The notes: generated by a model from the letters alone, not told the origin. DNA of 64,000 bases from Prevotella falsenii DSM 22864 = JCM 15124 (GCF_000613945.1 NZ_BAJY01000004.1:60980-124979), one strand, 5' to 3'. Positions 1 to 9,892 are shown, numbered from the stretch's first letter. Program-made: numbers and translations.

Positions 1-107
1 AATTTGGCTGTTTGTATCGGCACTAAAAGATAGTTTATGAAGCGTGCAGCAATGCTGCTGAGTCCATAAATAGCCGTGTCTTTTGCCAATGATTTTAAGT
101 TTGCCAT
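1..107 (-). CDS. Polysaccharide flippase-like protein, N-terminal part only (runs off the window)
   Basis: An ATG at 107 opens a frame that stays open to the window edge (35 codons). The N-terminus reads MANLKSLAKDTAIYGLSSIA, followed by a hydrophobic stretch ending in YLLVPIQT. This resembles the start of Wzx/MATE-type lipopolysaccharide or O-antigen flippases of Bacteroidota, which move lipid-linked sugars across the inner membrane. The start lies only 16 nt after the stop of the upstream membrane gene on the same strand, so the two are probably co-transcribed. Only 35 residues are visible, so the family call rests on the N-terminal resemblance. Confidence 0.6.
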   Translation of the reverse strand, partial: MANLKSLAKDTAIYGLSSIAARFINYLLVPIQTAK

Positions 108-123
108 TTTGTTTCGTTTCTGT

Positions 124-1350
124 TTAGAAGAAAATATAGCATATTCCGATTGCCGCAATCACGCCGGCAAGGTCTGCAAGCAAGCCGCAAACAACGGCAT
201 GGCGTGTATATCGTATGCTGACGCTGCCGAAATAAACAGCAAGTATATAGAATGTGGTGTCCGTAGAACCTTGGAAGATGCAACTCAACCTGCCCACAAA
301 CGAGTCGGCACCATAGTTTTGCATCGCCTCGAGCATCAGTCCGCGTGCACCGCTGCCCGACAATGGTTTCATCAGCGCAGTTGGCAGAGCACCCACAAAG
401 TCGGTATTCACGTGGCATTGTTCCAACGCCCACTGTATGCCGCCTATGCACATATCCATCGCACCCGAAGCACGGAACACGCCTACGCCTACGAGTATGG
501 CAACAAGATAAGGGATAATGCGCACGGCAGTGGCGAAACCGTCTTTCGCTCCTTCGATGAAAGCATCGTAAACATTGATTTTCCGAAGCAGTCCGGCACC
601 GATAAAAATAACGATTATCGACATCAATATAAGGTTGGAAGCCACCGATGTTACCGTGTTCATGGTGCTTTCGTCCATCTGACCGAAGCCCCAAATCACC
701 AATCCCACCGAACCGACAAGTCCGAAAATAGTGGCAAGCAACACAGGATGCAACAGATTGATGCGCTGCCAAAGCGAGGTAACGATGATTCCGGTAATCG
801 TAGCAACCGACGTGGCAAGCAAAATAGGAATGAAAACATCGGTGGGCTGTGCTGCACCGTTCGCACTTCGGAACGCCAAAATGCTAGTTGGAATTATGGT
901 AAGTCCACTTGTGTTCAGCACAAGAAACATTATCATGGGGTTGGTAGCGGTGTCTTTCTTCGTGTTTAGTTCTTGCATCTGCGCCATTGCCTTCAGTCCT
1001 GTCGGCGTAGCGGCATTGTCAAGCCCAAGCATATTGGAAGCTATGTTCATGAAGATAGAACCCATAACGGGGTGGTTCTTAGGAATATCGGGGAACAGCT
1101 TAGTGAAAATAGGACTCAACAGTCGCGCCAACAGGTTCACGATGCCTGCCTTTTCGCCAATCTTCATGATGCCGAGCCACAGCGCAAGCACCCCCGTCAG
1201 TCCGAGCGATACCTCGAACGCCGTCTTCGACGAGTCGAAAGTGGCGTCCACCATCTTCTGAAACAGCGTGGTGTCGCCCATCATCAAGCCTACAATTCCG
1301 AAGGCAAAAGCAATCAGAAAGAACGCTATCCAAATATAATTTAATACCAT
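124..1350 (-). CDS. Nucleoside recognition domain membrane protein (SpmA/SpmB-like fusion)
   Basis: About 408 residues with roughly ten hydrophobic segments. The sequence has the two-part layout of spore maturation proteins SpmA and SpmB fused in one chain, a form common in non-sporulating Bacteroidota. Visible signs are the first half with IASNMLGLDNAATPTGLKAM and the second half with GARGLMLEAMQNYGADSFVG and QGSTDTTFYILAVYFGS. The function is unknown; a transport role is inferred from the Gate/nucleoside recognition fold. The frame is open from an ATG at 1389, but that codon lies in a -7 box (TACTTTTG, 1394-1387), so the ATG at 1350 (MVLNYIWIAFF) is preferred. It is followed closely by the flippase gene. 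Confidence 0.8.
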   Translation of the reverse strand: MVLNYIWIAFFLIAFAFGIVGLMMGDTTLFQKMVDATFDSSKTAFEVSLGLTGVLALWLGIMKIGEKAGIVNLLARLLSPIFTKLFPDIPKNHPVMGSIFMNIASNMLGLDNAATPTGLKAMAQMQELNTKKDTATNPMIMFLVLNTSGLTIIPTSILAFRSANGAAQPTDVFIPILLATSVATITGIIVTSLWQRINLLHPVLLATIFGLVGSVGLVIWGFGQMDESTMNTVTSVASNLILMSIIVIFIGAGLLRKINVYDAFIEGAKDGFATAVRIIPYLVAILVGVGVFRASGAMDMCIGGIQWALEQCHVNTDFVGALPTALMKPLSGSGARGLMLEAMQNYGADSFVGRLSCIFQGSTDTTFYILAVYFGSVSIRYTRHAVVCGLLADLAGVIAAIGICYIFF

Positions 1351-1386
1351 ACGTTTGTTGTCTGCACAGAATTGATATTCAAGATA

Positions 1387-1394
1387 CAAAAGTA
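1387..1394 (-). promoter_or_regulatory. Promoter -7 box for the SpmA/SpmB-like gene
   Basis: TACTTTTG matches the Bacteroidota TAnnTTTG element. Transcription from it would start inside or after the longer ATG at 1389, which supports the start at 1350. Confidence 0.5.
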
Positions 1395-1489
1395 CGACAA
1401 TTTAACGATACACCCAAAAGAAGCGATTAATTATGCCCCTCTTTTGCAAATTTTTGTGTTTTACAAGCCGAGCCTCCCCTACTCTGCTG

Positions 1490-1580
1490 CCTTACTGCAC
1501 ACATGCGCATCGCAAAACAGCCGCTTTCGCAACGCCAAAGCGAAATTGTCGTTTTTTAAAGGAAGTTATTTTTACAAAAT
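1490..1580 (-). repeat. Dispersed repeat family 1, partial copy
   Basis: Carries CGCAAAACAGCCGCTTTCGC and the flank with poly-T followed by TTATTTTTACAAAATC. These match the end part of the ~190-bp family found about 12 times in the window. The rest of the unit is missing. Confidence 0.6.
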
Positions 1581-1602
1581 CAAGGATAGTGTTTAATCTT
1601 AT

Positions 1603-1664
1603 AATAGAAATCCTAGAAATCTCTAGGAACTCTAGAATATCTAGAAAAGCCTATAATTTCTATA
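1603..1664. repeat. Short CTAGAA iteration inside an inverted repeat
   Basis: Four CTAG tetramers sit at 1613, 1623, 1632 and 1641, 9-10 bp apart, in repeated (T)CTAGAA units. ATAGAAAT on the left and ATTTCTAT on the right bound the block. No coding frame explains it. Confidence 0.45.
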
Positions 1665-1747
1665 CGCGAAAACCACACCTCTGCAACGGCAGAGCGAAAA
1701 AACGTGGTATCGGGAAGGCTGTTTTGTGCCATAAACACGGCTGCGCC

Positions 1748-2682
1748 TTATCGAAGAAGATAAGGAAAGAGGTTGTAAAGCGTGATGACAAGGGTGCCAA
1801 AGGTAAGAAACTTGAAAGTAAAATTGGTGAATTTGGTGTGGGTCAGCGCAAAGAAGTGCCCTATCAGAGGCGAAGTTGATGCGATAACCATGCCGAGGAG
1901 GGCATCGAAATGCTGCGGTTGCAGGCATAGAAAAACAATGGAAACGGTGTTCAGGTTGATGAAAAAGCTGTAAAGCATGCGATTACGAATGCTGTCGGAA
2001 CGCTTTTTGCGCAGATAGTGCACCGTGCCGATGATGGCACAGAGTATTACCCACGATGCTGTTACTATCTGATTGACCGATAGCAACAAATAGTTGGCAA
2101 TGCTGCCGAAATTGGTGAGTTCGACAAAATGCTGCACTGCCATTTGCCATTCGCCACGATAAAGCAAGATGCCGAATGCCACAAGATTGGGCAAAAGTAG
2201 TCCGAAAAGCGATGAAACATAGTTGCGGACACCGGGAGCTAACAGCTTTGTGGTAAGCAACACCCACACAATGGGCACAAAATAAAGGGTTTGCACCCAC
2301 ACAATGCTGCTGAAACCCATACAGAGAAAGGCGTAGAATACCCACCCCGGCGAGCGTTTGTCTTGATAGCAACGGAAAATGCAAGTGTAGAAACCTACCA
2401 TGCAGAGCACCACACTGGCAGCACGCATCGACACAAACTGGAAAGTAGCATCGTGGTAAGCACCATATAGCAACACGACACCATACGGCTGTAGATGCGT
2501 ATGAGGGCGTTGGCGTTGTTCAGTTCCATCATTAGAAAGGTGGAAAAGAGCATGCAGAGGAAGGGCGCAATAACCGACAAGTTGTTAAAACACACTACTG
2601 CCCACACAGCAGTCGTAAGGACAGACACTACGGTGAGTGTCCATCGGCTTTCAGCAATTGTGTTTTGTAGTCGTTTGCGCAC
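1748..2682 (-). pseudogene. Frameshifted multi-pass membrane protein (DUF6427-like)
   Basis: Two overlapping frames make one protein of about 310 residues. The first, 2682-2395, starts MRKRLQNTIAESRWTLTVVS. The second, ending at 1748, carries GVRNYVSSLFGLLLPNLVAF and several more hydrophobic segments. Their starts differ by 2 modulo 3, which fits one missing base (or two extra) near 2465-2490. The layout resembles the uncharacterised DUF6427 membrane family of Bacteroidota; that name is from memory and is not certain. It is either a decayed gene or a consensus error. The neighbour downstream on this strand is purely repeat DNA, so no operon role can be read. Confidence 0.6.
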
Positions 2683-2712
2683 CGCTTTTCTGTTTTAAGT
2701 AGGTATTCTAAA

Positions 2713-2783
2713 TTAAACCCCAATCAGTCATTAGGACGCATTTGCTTATATTTGTTATTACCGTTATGCTTCTTTGGGGTAAA
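2713..2783. repeat. MITE-like family 2, internally deleted copy
   Basis: Begins TTAAACCCCAATCAGTCATT, continues with TTTGTTATTACCGTTATGCTTC as in the full copies, and ends GGGGTAAA. The central ~130 bp of the full element are missing. The rest of the gap to 2950 shows nothing I recognise. Confidence 0.6.
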
Positions 2784-2950
2784 CACCTACGCATTATCCT
2801 ATTGCCTCATTCTTGTTTTTACCACTATATTTACGCCGCTTTCTTGTTGTTTCGGCATCTTTCATCATTTCCCAAAGCCGGCATACTGACTGAAAAACAG
2901 ACTCAAATATTGTGGCAATTGAGTATAAACACTACTTGCCAATGTAGTTT

Positions 2951-4219
2951 TTATAAATCCTGACCGATGTCCCTACGGAAGTTTTTGCCTATAAACTTTA
3001 TCTTTTTAGCATCGGTGAAACTCTTGAGAAGGGCTTCTTCCTTGTTTGTTCCGTAAGACGACACGGCTATAACACGCCCCCCATCGGTTACAATCTGCCC
3101 GTCTTTCAAGGCTGTTCCGCTGTGGAAAACCACCGAATCGGTTACGCTGTCGAGCCCGCTGATGGTGTAACCTCTTGTGTAAGCACCGGGATAGCCACCG
3201 CTGACTAACATAACGCAAACGGCAGCACGGTCGTCGAACTCCACTTTACAGCTATCGAGTGTGCCGTTGGCAACGCCTTCAAACAAGTCTACAATGTCGC
3301 TCTTCAGGCGCAACATCACGGTTTCGGTTTCCGGGTCGCCCATACGGCAGTTGTATTCTATCACCATCGGCTCGCCATCTACGTTGATAAGTCCGAAGAA
3401 AATGAAGCCTTTGTAGTCGATACCTTCGGCTTTCAAGCCATCGACGGTAGGTTTTATGATGCGGTTCTCCACCTTCTGCAACCATTCCGCAGTGGCAAAA
3501 GGCACCGGCGACACACTTCCCATACCGCCGGTGTTGAGTCCTGTGTCGCCCTCGCCGATGCGTTTATAGTCTTTTGCTTCGGGAAGCAGCTTATAGTTCG
3601 TGCCATCGGTGAGTACAAACACCGAACATTCGATGCCGGAAAGGAACTCTTCGATGACCACTTTAGCCGATGCGTTGCCGAACATACCGCCGAGCATCTG
3701 CCTGAATTCGTGCTTTGCCTCGTCTAAAGTGGGCAGTATGAGCACGCCTTTGCCTGCTGCCAAGCCGTCAGCCTTTAGCACATAGGGAGCTTTCAGCGTT
3801 TCGAGGAATTTCAGTCCTGCCTCTACGGTTGTGCCGTCGAATGTTGCGTAGGCTGCCGTAGGAATGGCATGGCGTTGCATAAAGCCTTTGGCAAAGTCCT
3901 TACTGCCCTCGAGCACCGCCCCAGCCTTCGACGGTCCGATGACAGAAATGTGGGCAGTGCGGGCGTCGTGCTTAAATTCGTCGTATATGCCACGCACCAA
4001 TGGGTCTTCAGGACCTACTACTACCATATCGATAGCGTTGTCCACGGCAAACGTCTTGAGCTTTTCAAACTCTTTCACACCGATGGCTACGTTCTCGCCA
4101 CAGTCGGTTGTACCTGCATTGCCCGGCGCAATGAACAGTTTTTCGCACTTCTTGCTCTGTGCAATCTTCCAAGCCAAGGCGTGTTCACGCCCTCCGCTAC
4201 CTAACAGTAATATTCTCAT
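2951..4219 (-). CDS. purD: Phosphoribosylamine--glycine ligase
   Basis: Catalyses the ATP-dependent joining of glycine to 5-phosphoribosylamine, the second step of de novo purine synthesis, in the cytoplasm. The N-terminus [20 protein letters not shown] is the family's signature dinucleotide-like loop. An ATP-grasp core follows, with [13 protein letters not shown] and the metal-binding stretch [11 protein letters not shown]. About 422 residues, the usual length. An ATG two codons upstream (4225) is in frame, but the one at 4219 gives the standard family start. It is 67 nt downstream of the DPP IV-type gene on the same strand. Confidence 0.95.
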   Translation of the reverse strand: MRILLLGSGGREHALAWKIAQSKKCEKLFIAPGNAGTTDCGENVAIGVKEFEKLKTFAVDNAIDMVVVGPEDPLVRGIYDEFKHDARTAHISVIGPSKAGAVLEGSKDFAKGFMQRHAIPTAAYATFDGTTVEAGLKFLETLKAPYVLKADGLAAGKGVLILPTLDEAKHEFRQMLGGMFGNASAKVVIEEFLSGIECSVFVLTDGTNYKLLPEAKDYKRIGEGDTGLNTGGMGSVSPVPFATAEWLQKVENRIIKPTVDGLKAEGIDYKGFIFFGLINVDGEPMVIEYNCRMGDPETETVMLRLKSDIVDLFEGVANGTLDSCKVEFDDRAAVCVMLVSGGYPGAYTRGYTISGLDSVTDSVVFHSGTALKDGQIVTDGGRVIAVSSYGTNKEEALLKSFTDAKKIKFIGKNFRRDIGQDL

Positions 4220-4286
4220 AAGCACTTCTTTTCCCCCTTATCAGAAGGGTTTCTGTTTATGTTTTATGTTTCGTTTGTTCAAAAAC

Positions 4287-6491
4287 TTACTTCAAATAGT
4301 CCTCAAAATACTGTGTAATTCTTTCGTGCAAGTGAACACTTTGGTGTCCACGCATGTTGTGAGGCTCGCCCGGATACACGAAGAAATCGGGTTGAGTTCC
4401 TGCTGCTATGCACGCCTTGAGGAAGGTGTAGCAATGCTGTGGCAATACAACAGGGTCGTTCAGACCTGTGATAATCTGCAATTTGCCCTTCAAATCTTTT
4501 GCCTTTGGTAGGAGTGAAGTCTTTGCATAGCCTTCCGGATTGGTTTGCGGTGTGTCCATATAGCGTTCGCCGTACATGGCTTCATACCACTTCCAGTCGA
4601 TAACAGGGCCGCCGGCAACACCCACCTTAAAGGTTTCGGGGTAATTGGTGAGCAGCGAGATAGTCATGAAACCACCGAACGACCAGCCGTGAACGCCGAT
4701 ACGGTCGGCATCAACGTATGGCAGCGACTTCAAAAACTTCACGCCCTGCATCTGGTCGCGCATTTCTACCTGTCCGAGTTGGCGGAAAGTAGCTTGCTCG
4801 AACTCCTTGCCACGGTTCTCGCTACCACGGTTGTCGATGATGAAAAGCAAGTAACCCTTCTGCGCCATATAGGTTTCCCACGAACGCGAACCGTAGTTCC
4901 AGCTCGCATCGACGTTGTGGGCGTGTGGTCCGCCATACACATAAACCACGGTTGGATACTTCTTTGACGGGTCGAAACCGATAGGTTTCACCATACGCCA
5001 ATAGAGGTCGGTGGTGCCGTCGTCGGCTTTCAGCGAGCCGGAGGTAAACTCCGGTACGTTGTAACCGTCCCATGGGTTCTTCGCAGTAAGCCAATTCTTA
5101 ATCGTCGGCTTTGTTCCGATGGTGGTAATGTCTATCTTTCGTGGCACAGTAGGTTCTGTATAGTTGTCTACCAAGTACTTACCGCCACCGCTGAGCGTTG
5201 CGTAGTGGTAGCCACGCCCATTGTCCAAGAGGGTGCGCTTGCCGTTTTCAACGTTCACGCTCCATGTATTGCGCTGTATCGGGCTACATTCGTTAGACAC
5301 ATAGATAATGGATTTTGCGTCTTTGTTGAAGCCAAGCACGTCCATAACTACCCAATTGCCTTTCGTAATCTGCTTCAGCTGCTTGCCTTCCTTATTAAAT
5401 AGGTAGAAGTGATTGTAGCCGTCTTTCTGCGATTGCATAACAAACTCGTCGGCATTCCAAGGCAAAAAGAGTATAGGATGCGAAGGTTCCACATATTTTG
5501 CATCGGTTTCGCGATACAATTCTGCCATCTTGCCGCCGGTTTCGGCATTGTAAGACACCAAGCGACAGTCGTTCTGGTCGCGGTTAAGCTCGAACATATA
5601 GATGGTTTTGCTGTCCGGACTCCACTGTATGTTGGTGAAATAGCGGTCGGTAGGGTCGCCTGCGTCAAGATAAACAGTTTTTCCTGTGTTGAGGTCATAC
5701 ACTCCTACGGTTACCTTGTGCGATGTTTCGCCTGCCATAGGGTATTTTGTAGGTTCGGGAGTTGCAATGCGCGACTCGCCGTTTGCAGGTTTCCAGTCTA
5801 CTTCCTGAATGTGAAAGAGCGGGAAATCGGTTACCATGCTTTGATCCATACGGTAGAATGCCAAGCGATTGCCTGACGGACTCCAATACAAACCGCCTTT
5901 GATACCAAACTCATCGCGGTGAACAGCTTGCCCGTAGACGATGTTGCGTGAGCCGTCGGTGGTGAGTTGCTTTGTCGTTCCGTTCTTATCGGTAACGTAT
6001 AGTTGGTCTTTCAGCACGTATGCCATTGCTCCTGACACCTTATTATAGTCTTGTGCCTGAACGCCGGCAACACTCTTCATTGTGCTTTCAATCTTTTTGG
6101 TCTTGAAATTAAGCATTATTATTTCCTTTCCCGCTGCGATTTGAGCCACCGGACGGTCGGCGTATGGGAAAGAAACGTGGAAGAGCGAGCGCACTTTGCT
6201 GTCGTCATTGCCCTGTGCCACCATTGCGTTTATATCTTCGAGCGTAAAGAGCGTGGTTTCTTTCAGCGTCTTTGGGTTTACGATTGTGCAACGGTCTTTG
6301 TCCAAACGCACAAGCCTGTCGCCCCACCACGTGGTGTAGCGGGTTTCTGCTCGCATCTTTTGGAAGTTTTTACCGCCGAAGTTGAGTTCTTCGAGTGTGA
6401 ATTTTTTCTGTGCCATAACGTTGGTAGGCAATGCAAGACCTAAAGTAGCTGCTACCAATCCTGCACTTACGATTAGGTTTTTAGTCTTCAT
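4287..6491 (-). CDS. S9 family serine peptidase, dipeptidyl peptidase IV type
   Basis: A secreted or periplasmic peptidase of 734 residues. It would remove dipeptides, typically X-Pro, from peptide N-termini, which suits an amino-acid-fermenting oral anaerobe. A signal peptide (MKTKNLIVSAGLVAATLGLA, cut near MAQ) is followed by a DPP IV-type beta-propeller and a C-terminal alpha/beta hydrolase. The likely triad is Ser604 in GWSFGG, Asp679 in GLNDPVV and His711 in PGEPHNMRGH. The open frame reaches back to 6662, but the ATG at 6491 begins the signal peptide. The start overlaps the end of the upstream methyltransferase gene by 11 nt, which suggests translational coupling. Exact substrate preference is inferred. 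Confidence 0.9.
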   Translation of the reverse strand: MKTKNLIVSAGLVAATLGLALPTNVMAQKKFTLEELNFGGKNFQKMRAETRYTTWWGDRLVRLDKDRCTIVNPKTLKETTLFTLEDINAMVAQGNDDSKVRSLFHVSFPYADRPVAQIAAGKEIIMLNFKTKKIESTMKSVAGVQAQDYNKVSGAMAYVLKDQLYVTDKNGTTKQLTTDGSRNIVYGQAVHRDEFGIKGGLYWSPSGNRLAFYRMDQSMVTDFPLFHIQEVDWKPANGESRIATPEPTKYPMAGETSHKVTVGVYDLNTGKTVYLDAGDPTDRYFTNIQWSPDSKTIYMFELNRDQNDCRLVSYNAETGGKMAELYRETDAKYVEPSHPILFLPWNADEFVMQSQKDGYNHFYLFNKEGKQLKQITKGNWVVMDVLGFNKDAKSIIYVSNECSPIQRNTWSVNVENGKRTLLDNGRGYHYATLSGGGKYLVDNYTEPTVPRKIDITTIGTKPTIKNWLTAKNPWDGYNVPEFTSGSLKADDGTTDLYWRMVKPIGFDPSKKYPTVVYVYGGPHAHNVDASWNYGSRSWETYMAQKGYLLFIIDNRGSENRGKEFEQATFRQLGQVEMRDQMQGVKFLKSLPYVDADRIGVHGWSFGGFMTISLLTNYPETFKVGVAGGPVIDWKWYEAMYGERYMDTPQTNPEGYAKTSLLPKAKDLKGKLQIITGLNDPVVLPQHCYTFLKACIAAGTQPDFFVYPGEPHNMRGHQSVHLHERITQYFEDYLK

Positions 6492-7974
6492 CTGTATTAT
6501 AATTACTTTTTTTACGGAACTTTCCGCCTTTGTTTCCTTTGTCAAATCGTTTACCGTCGAACTTCTTCTTTCCACGGAATGAGCCACGCTCGTCGCCAAA
6601 TCGGTCGTCGTTGCGGAAGTTTTTGCGTCCGCCACGCTTGCCGTCTTCAAACTTCTTCCCACCTATCGAGATGTTGTGTTCAAAGCTGTGGAAGGTGAAA
6701 GAGCGTATGTCGCCCTCTTCGTTTTCTTCGGTTTCGTCGAGTCGTTTCTTAAATTCGCGGTTCTTCTTGAAGCGGTGTTTCTGCGCCATTTCGCGCTTTT
6801 CGTCTTCTGTTTTCACGATGCCGCCTTCTGCACGGTAGTCGTTCAGCTTGCCGTCGAACATCTGATAGCGGCGGAACTCGCATTCCAACGAACCGTTATA
6901 CACAGGTATCTTGATGCTTGGCTTCAGTCCGATTTCGCGGAAACACTCCTCGTGGTAAGACAAAATCCACGCTTCGTTTCCCATAAACTGGTGTTTCAGA
7001 CGTTCGCCAATCATTTTGTAGGTGCCCAAGAGGTTCGGTGTAGAGATGCGTTCGCCGTAAGGAGGGTTCATCACGATGATGCTCTTTTGCTCGGGCTGCG
7101 TGAAATTCTTGAAGTCTTTATGCTCTATGGTAACGTATTTTGTAAATCCTGCTGCCGCTACATTCATTTTTGCCGTGTTCACAGCCTTCATTTCAATGTC
7201 GTAACCGTAGATATGGTGTTCAAATTCTCGCTCCTGAGAATCGTCATTGTATATCATATCGAAGAGTTCTTGGTCGAAATCGGGCCATTTCTCGAACGCA
7301 AACTCTTTGCGGAAGATGCCCGGAGAGATGTTGCGTGCGATGAGTGCAGCCTCGATGGGCAACGTGCCCGAACCACACATAGGGTCGATGAAGTCGGTTT
7401 CGCCCTTCCAGCCGGTCATCAGTATCATACCTGCTGCGAGCACTTCGTTCAATGGTGCTTCCACACTTTCCTGTCGGTAGCCACGTCGGTGCAGCGATTC
7501 GCCGCTTGAGTCGAGCGACAGGGTTGCATTGTCTTCGGCAACGTGTATGTTCAGACGAATGTCGGGGTTGCTGACAGAGATGTTCGGGCGTGTGCCGGTG
7601 TTTTCACGGAATTGGTCTACAATGGCGTCTTTCACCTTATAGGTAACAAAACGTGAGTTCTTGAACTCTTCCGAGTAGACCACCGAGTCTACCGAGAATG
7701 TCTTTCCCTGCAGAATGTACTTGCTCCAATCTATCTTTTTCACTTCATCGTACATATCTTCAGCACTCTTTGCCTTGAAGTGTGCGATTGGCTTCAGCAC
7801 TCTTATTGCGGTGTGCAACTGGAAGTTAGCGCGGTACATCATTTCCTTGTTTCCCGTGAACGACACCATTCGTCGTCCAATCTGCACGTTGTTAGCACCC
7901 AGTTGGGTGAGCTCTTGAGCCAAAACCTCCTCAAGTCCCATAAAGGTTTTGGCAATGAGTTCAAATTCTTCCAT
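6481..7974 (-). CDS. THUMP-domain RNA guanine-N2 methyltransferase (RlmL N-terminal-half type)
   Basis: A SAM-dependent methyltransferase that probably makes m2G in 23S rRNA, as the N-terminal half of E. coli RlmL does. The order is an N-terminal ferredoxin-like/THUMP region (about 1-160), then a Rossmann methyltransferase with DPMCGSGTLPIEAAL and the catalytic NPPYGER motif. The last ~100 residues are a lysine-, arginine- and glycine-rich tail, probably RNA-binding. Frames open further to 8016, but MEEFELIAKTFMGLEEVLA matches the usual family start, so 7974 is chosen; 7998 is the alternative. Its 3' end overlaps the peptidase gene. Confidence 0.85.
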   Translation of the reverse strand: MEEFELIAKTFMGLEEVLAQELTQLGANNVQIGRRMVSFTGNKEMMYRANFQLHTAIRVLKPIAHFKAKSAEDMYDEVKKIDWSKYILQGKTFSVDSVVYSEEFKNSRFVTYKVKDAIVDQFRENTGTRPNISVSNPDIRLNIHVAEDNATLSLDSSGESLHRRGYRQESVEAPLNEVLAAGMILMTGWKGETDFIDPMCGSGTLPIEAALIARNISPGIFRKEFAFEKWPDFDQELFDMIYNDDSQEREFEHHIYGYDIEMKAVNTAKMNVAAAGFTKYVTIEHKDFKNFTQPEQKSIIVMNPPYGERISTPNLLGTYKMIGERLKHQFMGNEAWILSYHEECFREIGLKPSIKIPVYNGSLECEFRRYQMFDGKLNDYRAEGGIVKTEDEKREMAQKHRFKKNREFKKRLDETEENEEGDIRSFTFHSFEHNISIGGKKFEDGKRGGRKNFRNDDRFGDERGSFRGKKKFDGKRFDKGNKGGKFRKKSNYNTDED

Positions 7975-8163
7975 TAATCTGTTTGTTAAAAGTTTCATCT
8001 TTCTGCGCTTCAACATGGTTTGCGACGTTGCAGACGAGATGCTTTTCTATTTGTTTATGATTGTTATTTTTGCTTTTCCGTTTGTTGTTTCGCGAACGTT
8101 GTTACAGCCGTTCCGTCGTGTCGTTACCGCTGCACGAGTACTGCACAACGGTAATAACTGTTG

Positions 8164-8171
8164 CAAAGATA
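8164..8171 (-). promoter_or_regulatory. Promoter -7 box for the methyltransferase-peptidase pair
   Basis: TATCTTTG on the minus strand, about 190 nt before the methyltransferase start. It fits TAnnTTTG and implies a long untranslated leader. I see no riboswitch in the leader. Confidence 0.45.
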
Positions 8172-8242
8172 GTGATTTTCAGTGAAAGAACAAGAAAGTA
8201 GCACAAAAAACTAACGATAAAAACAGACTTTTCCATAACTGA

Positions 8243-8273
8243 AAACCCCACCGCCGTACAAGCGATGGGGTTT
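8243..8273 (-). terminator. Rho-independent terminator after rpoD
   Basis: On the minus strand AAACCCCATCGC pairs with a GGTGGGGTTT arm and is followed by a short T run. It lies about 50 nt beyond the rpoD stop. The A-rich other side could also make it act on the plus strand. Confidence 0.7.
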
Positions 8274-8323
8274 ATTTCCGAATGTTCAGCCCTTCGACGA
8301 GGGCTATCCGATAAATTTTAAGT

Positions 8324-9196
8324 TTAACCGAGATACTTCATCAGCACCCGTGCATTACCGCTCAAGCGGATTTTTTCGATTGCCTTTTCACGAATTTGGC
8401 GCACACGTTCGCGTGTAAGCTGCATCTCCGTGCCTATCTCTTCCAACCCTTTCTCTTGACAACCAATACCGAAACATTCGACTACGATTTTGCGTTCACG
8501 GTCTTTCAACGTGTTCTGCAACACCGACTTAAGGTCGTCGGACATTGATTCGAAGTCTACACCGCGGTCGGTTCGCGAGTCGTCGCCCGATGCCAACATA
8601 TCGCTCATAGAGTTATCATCGTCGTCGCTGAATGGAGCGTCAATGCTCATGTGGTGATTGTCCGCGCTCTGACTTTGGCGAATGCGTGCCTCGTCTATGC
8701 CGGTCATATCTGCCAACTCATGAATAGAAGGACGACGGTTGTGTTTCTGAATGAACTCGTTGGTAACTTGGTTTATCTTTGAGATTGCTCCTACTTGGTT
8801 CAGCGGCAAGCGTACAATACGACTTTGTTCGGCAATGGCCTGCAAAATGCTTTGTCTAATCCACCAAACTGCGTATGAGATGAACTTAAACCCGCGTGTC
8901 TCGTCGAACTTCTCGGCAGCTTTGACAAGCCCGATGTTGCCTTCGTCGATAAGGTCGGTAAGCGAGAGACCTTGATGTTGGTATTGCTTGGCAACGGAAA
9001 CCACAAAGCGCAAGTTCGCCTTAATGAGCTTCTCCTTTGCCCGCTCGCCCTTTTTGCCGCCTTTATGAATTTCCTGAGCAAGCTCAATCTCTTCATCAAC
9101 GGTAATCATTGGTTCACGTCCAATCTCCACCAAGTACTTGTCGAGTGCCTCGCTGGAACGGTTGGTAATACTTTTTGAAATCTTAAGTTGTCTCAT
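8324..9196 (-). CDS. rpoD: Primary RNA polymerase sigma factor RpoD (short Bacteroidota form)
   Basis: The housekeeping sigma factor. In Bacteroidota it reads the TAnnTTTG/TTG promoters seen across this window. At 290 residues it lacks region 1.1, as usual for this phylum. Region 1.2 includes LDKYLVEIGREPMIT. Region 2 includes LIKANLRFVVSVAKQYQHQG and the -10-reading YAVWWIRQSI. Region 3 includes NRRPSIHELADMTG. Region 4 ends in a helix-turn-helix, LEEIGTEMQLTRERVRQIRE. A terminator follows it. Confidence 0.95.
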   Translation of the reverse strand: MRQLKISKSITNRSSEALDKYLVEIGREPMITVDEEIELAQEIHKGGKKGERAKEKLIKANLRFVVSVAKQYQHQGLSLTDLIDEGNIGLVKAAEKFDETRGFKFISYAVWWIRQSILQAIAEQSRIVRLPLNQVGAISKINQVTNEFIQKHNRRPSIHELADMTGIDEARIRQSQSADNHHMSIDAPFSDDDDNSMSDMLASGDDSRTDRGVDFESMSDDLKSVLQNTLKDRERKIVVECFGIGCQEKGLEEIGTEMQLTRERVRQIREKAIEKIRLSGNARVLMKYLG

Positions 9197-9261
9197 TAGA
9201 TAAAATATACCTCCAAAATTAATATGGTATCAAACTCCGTCAGGATAGACGAAATTCTGTG

Positions 9262-9269
9262 CAAAGGTA
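9262..9269 (-). promoter_or_regulatory. Promoter -7 box for rpoD
   Basis: TACCTTTG on the minus strand, about 65 nt before the rpoD start codon, matching TAnnTTTG. Confidence 0.55.
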
Positions 9270-9401
9270 CGAAAAAAATATGATATTGCAAAATTTACAA
9301 GCATAAACATTCTGCCATTAACATCTTATATCAAATTTAGAAACAAACAGAATATTGCGAGTAACAACTTATTAAATGGACGAAAAACAGGCAATAAAAG
9401 T

Positions 9402-9590
9402 GTAAACATTTTTCGCAAGAATATCTGTTACGTAACTACCTCGCCATCAACGCATTACAAAACCTATTGTTTTGCATTCCAAAACCGTAGGTTTGCACGG
9501 TAAAACCTACGGTTTAACAACGCAAAACCTACGGTTTCGCAACGCAAAAGCGATTATATCACTTTTTAACAGAATTATCTTTACAATATT
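9402..9590 (-). repeat. Dispersed repeat family 1, full copy
   Basis: Minus-strand copy of the ~190-bp unit: GTAAACATTTTTCGCAAGAA at one end, three AAACCTACGG/CCGTAGGTTT palindromes in the middle, and CACTTTTTAACAGAATTATC at the other end. The remaining 300 nt to tatD (9591-9892) hold only a 62-codon minus-strand frame that I do not trust. Confidence 0.8.
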
Positions 9591-9892
9591 AAAACGAAAA
9601 GCTCTCGCGGTTTCAGTGGTGAACTTACTTGGAATACATCTATGAGATAGGTTGCTTAACCGGCTTTCCTATGCCGAACGAATATTTTTTTAGTATTTAC
9701 GTTGGCTTCTTTCTAAGGCGATAACTGTACTTTTCATTGCATTTACGGCAAAGGCTCAATGCGGTATAGAGTTCTTTTGAATAGCTTTTGCTTGTATTAC
9801 AGCATTGGCAAAGGCTATCTATAAAATGCCTTTTAGGTGGAAATGAGCAACCATAAGCAAGTATAGATGTAAAGTTATGGCGCATTCCGAAC

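Noticed and set aside
76..969. 297-codon plus-strand frame opposite the SpmA/SpmB-like gene
   Set aside because: Antisense shadow: low-complexity His/Arg-rich translation, whereas the minus-strand frame gives a coherent membrane protein.
9402..9590. Family 1 repeats considered as small CRISPR arrays
   Set aside because: The palindromic blocks are separated by only a few nucleotides, vary in sequence and have no unique spacers of constant length.
9697..9885. 62-codon minus-strand frame with several Cys pairs
   Set aside because: No signal peptide, no recognised zinc-ribbon spacing, no promoter box close by, and it lies in a repeat-rich gap. Not enough support for a gene.
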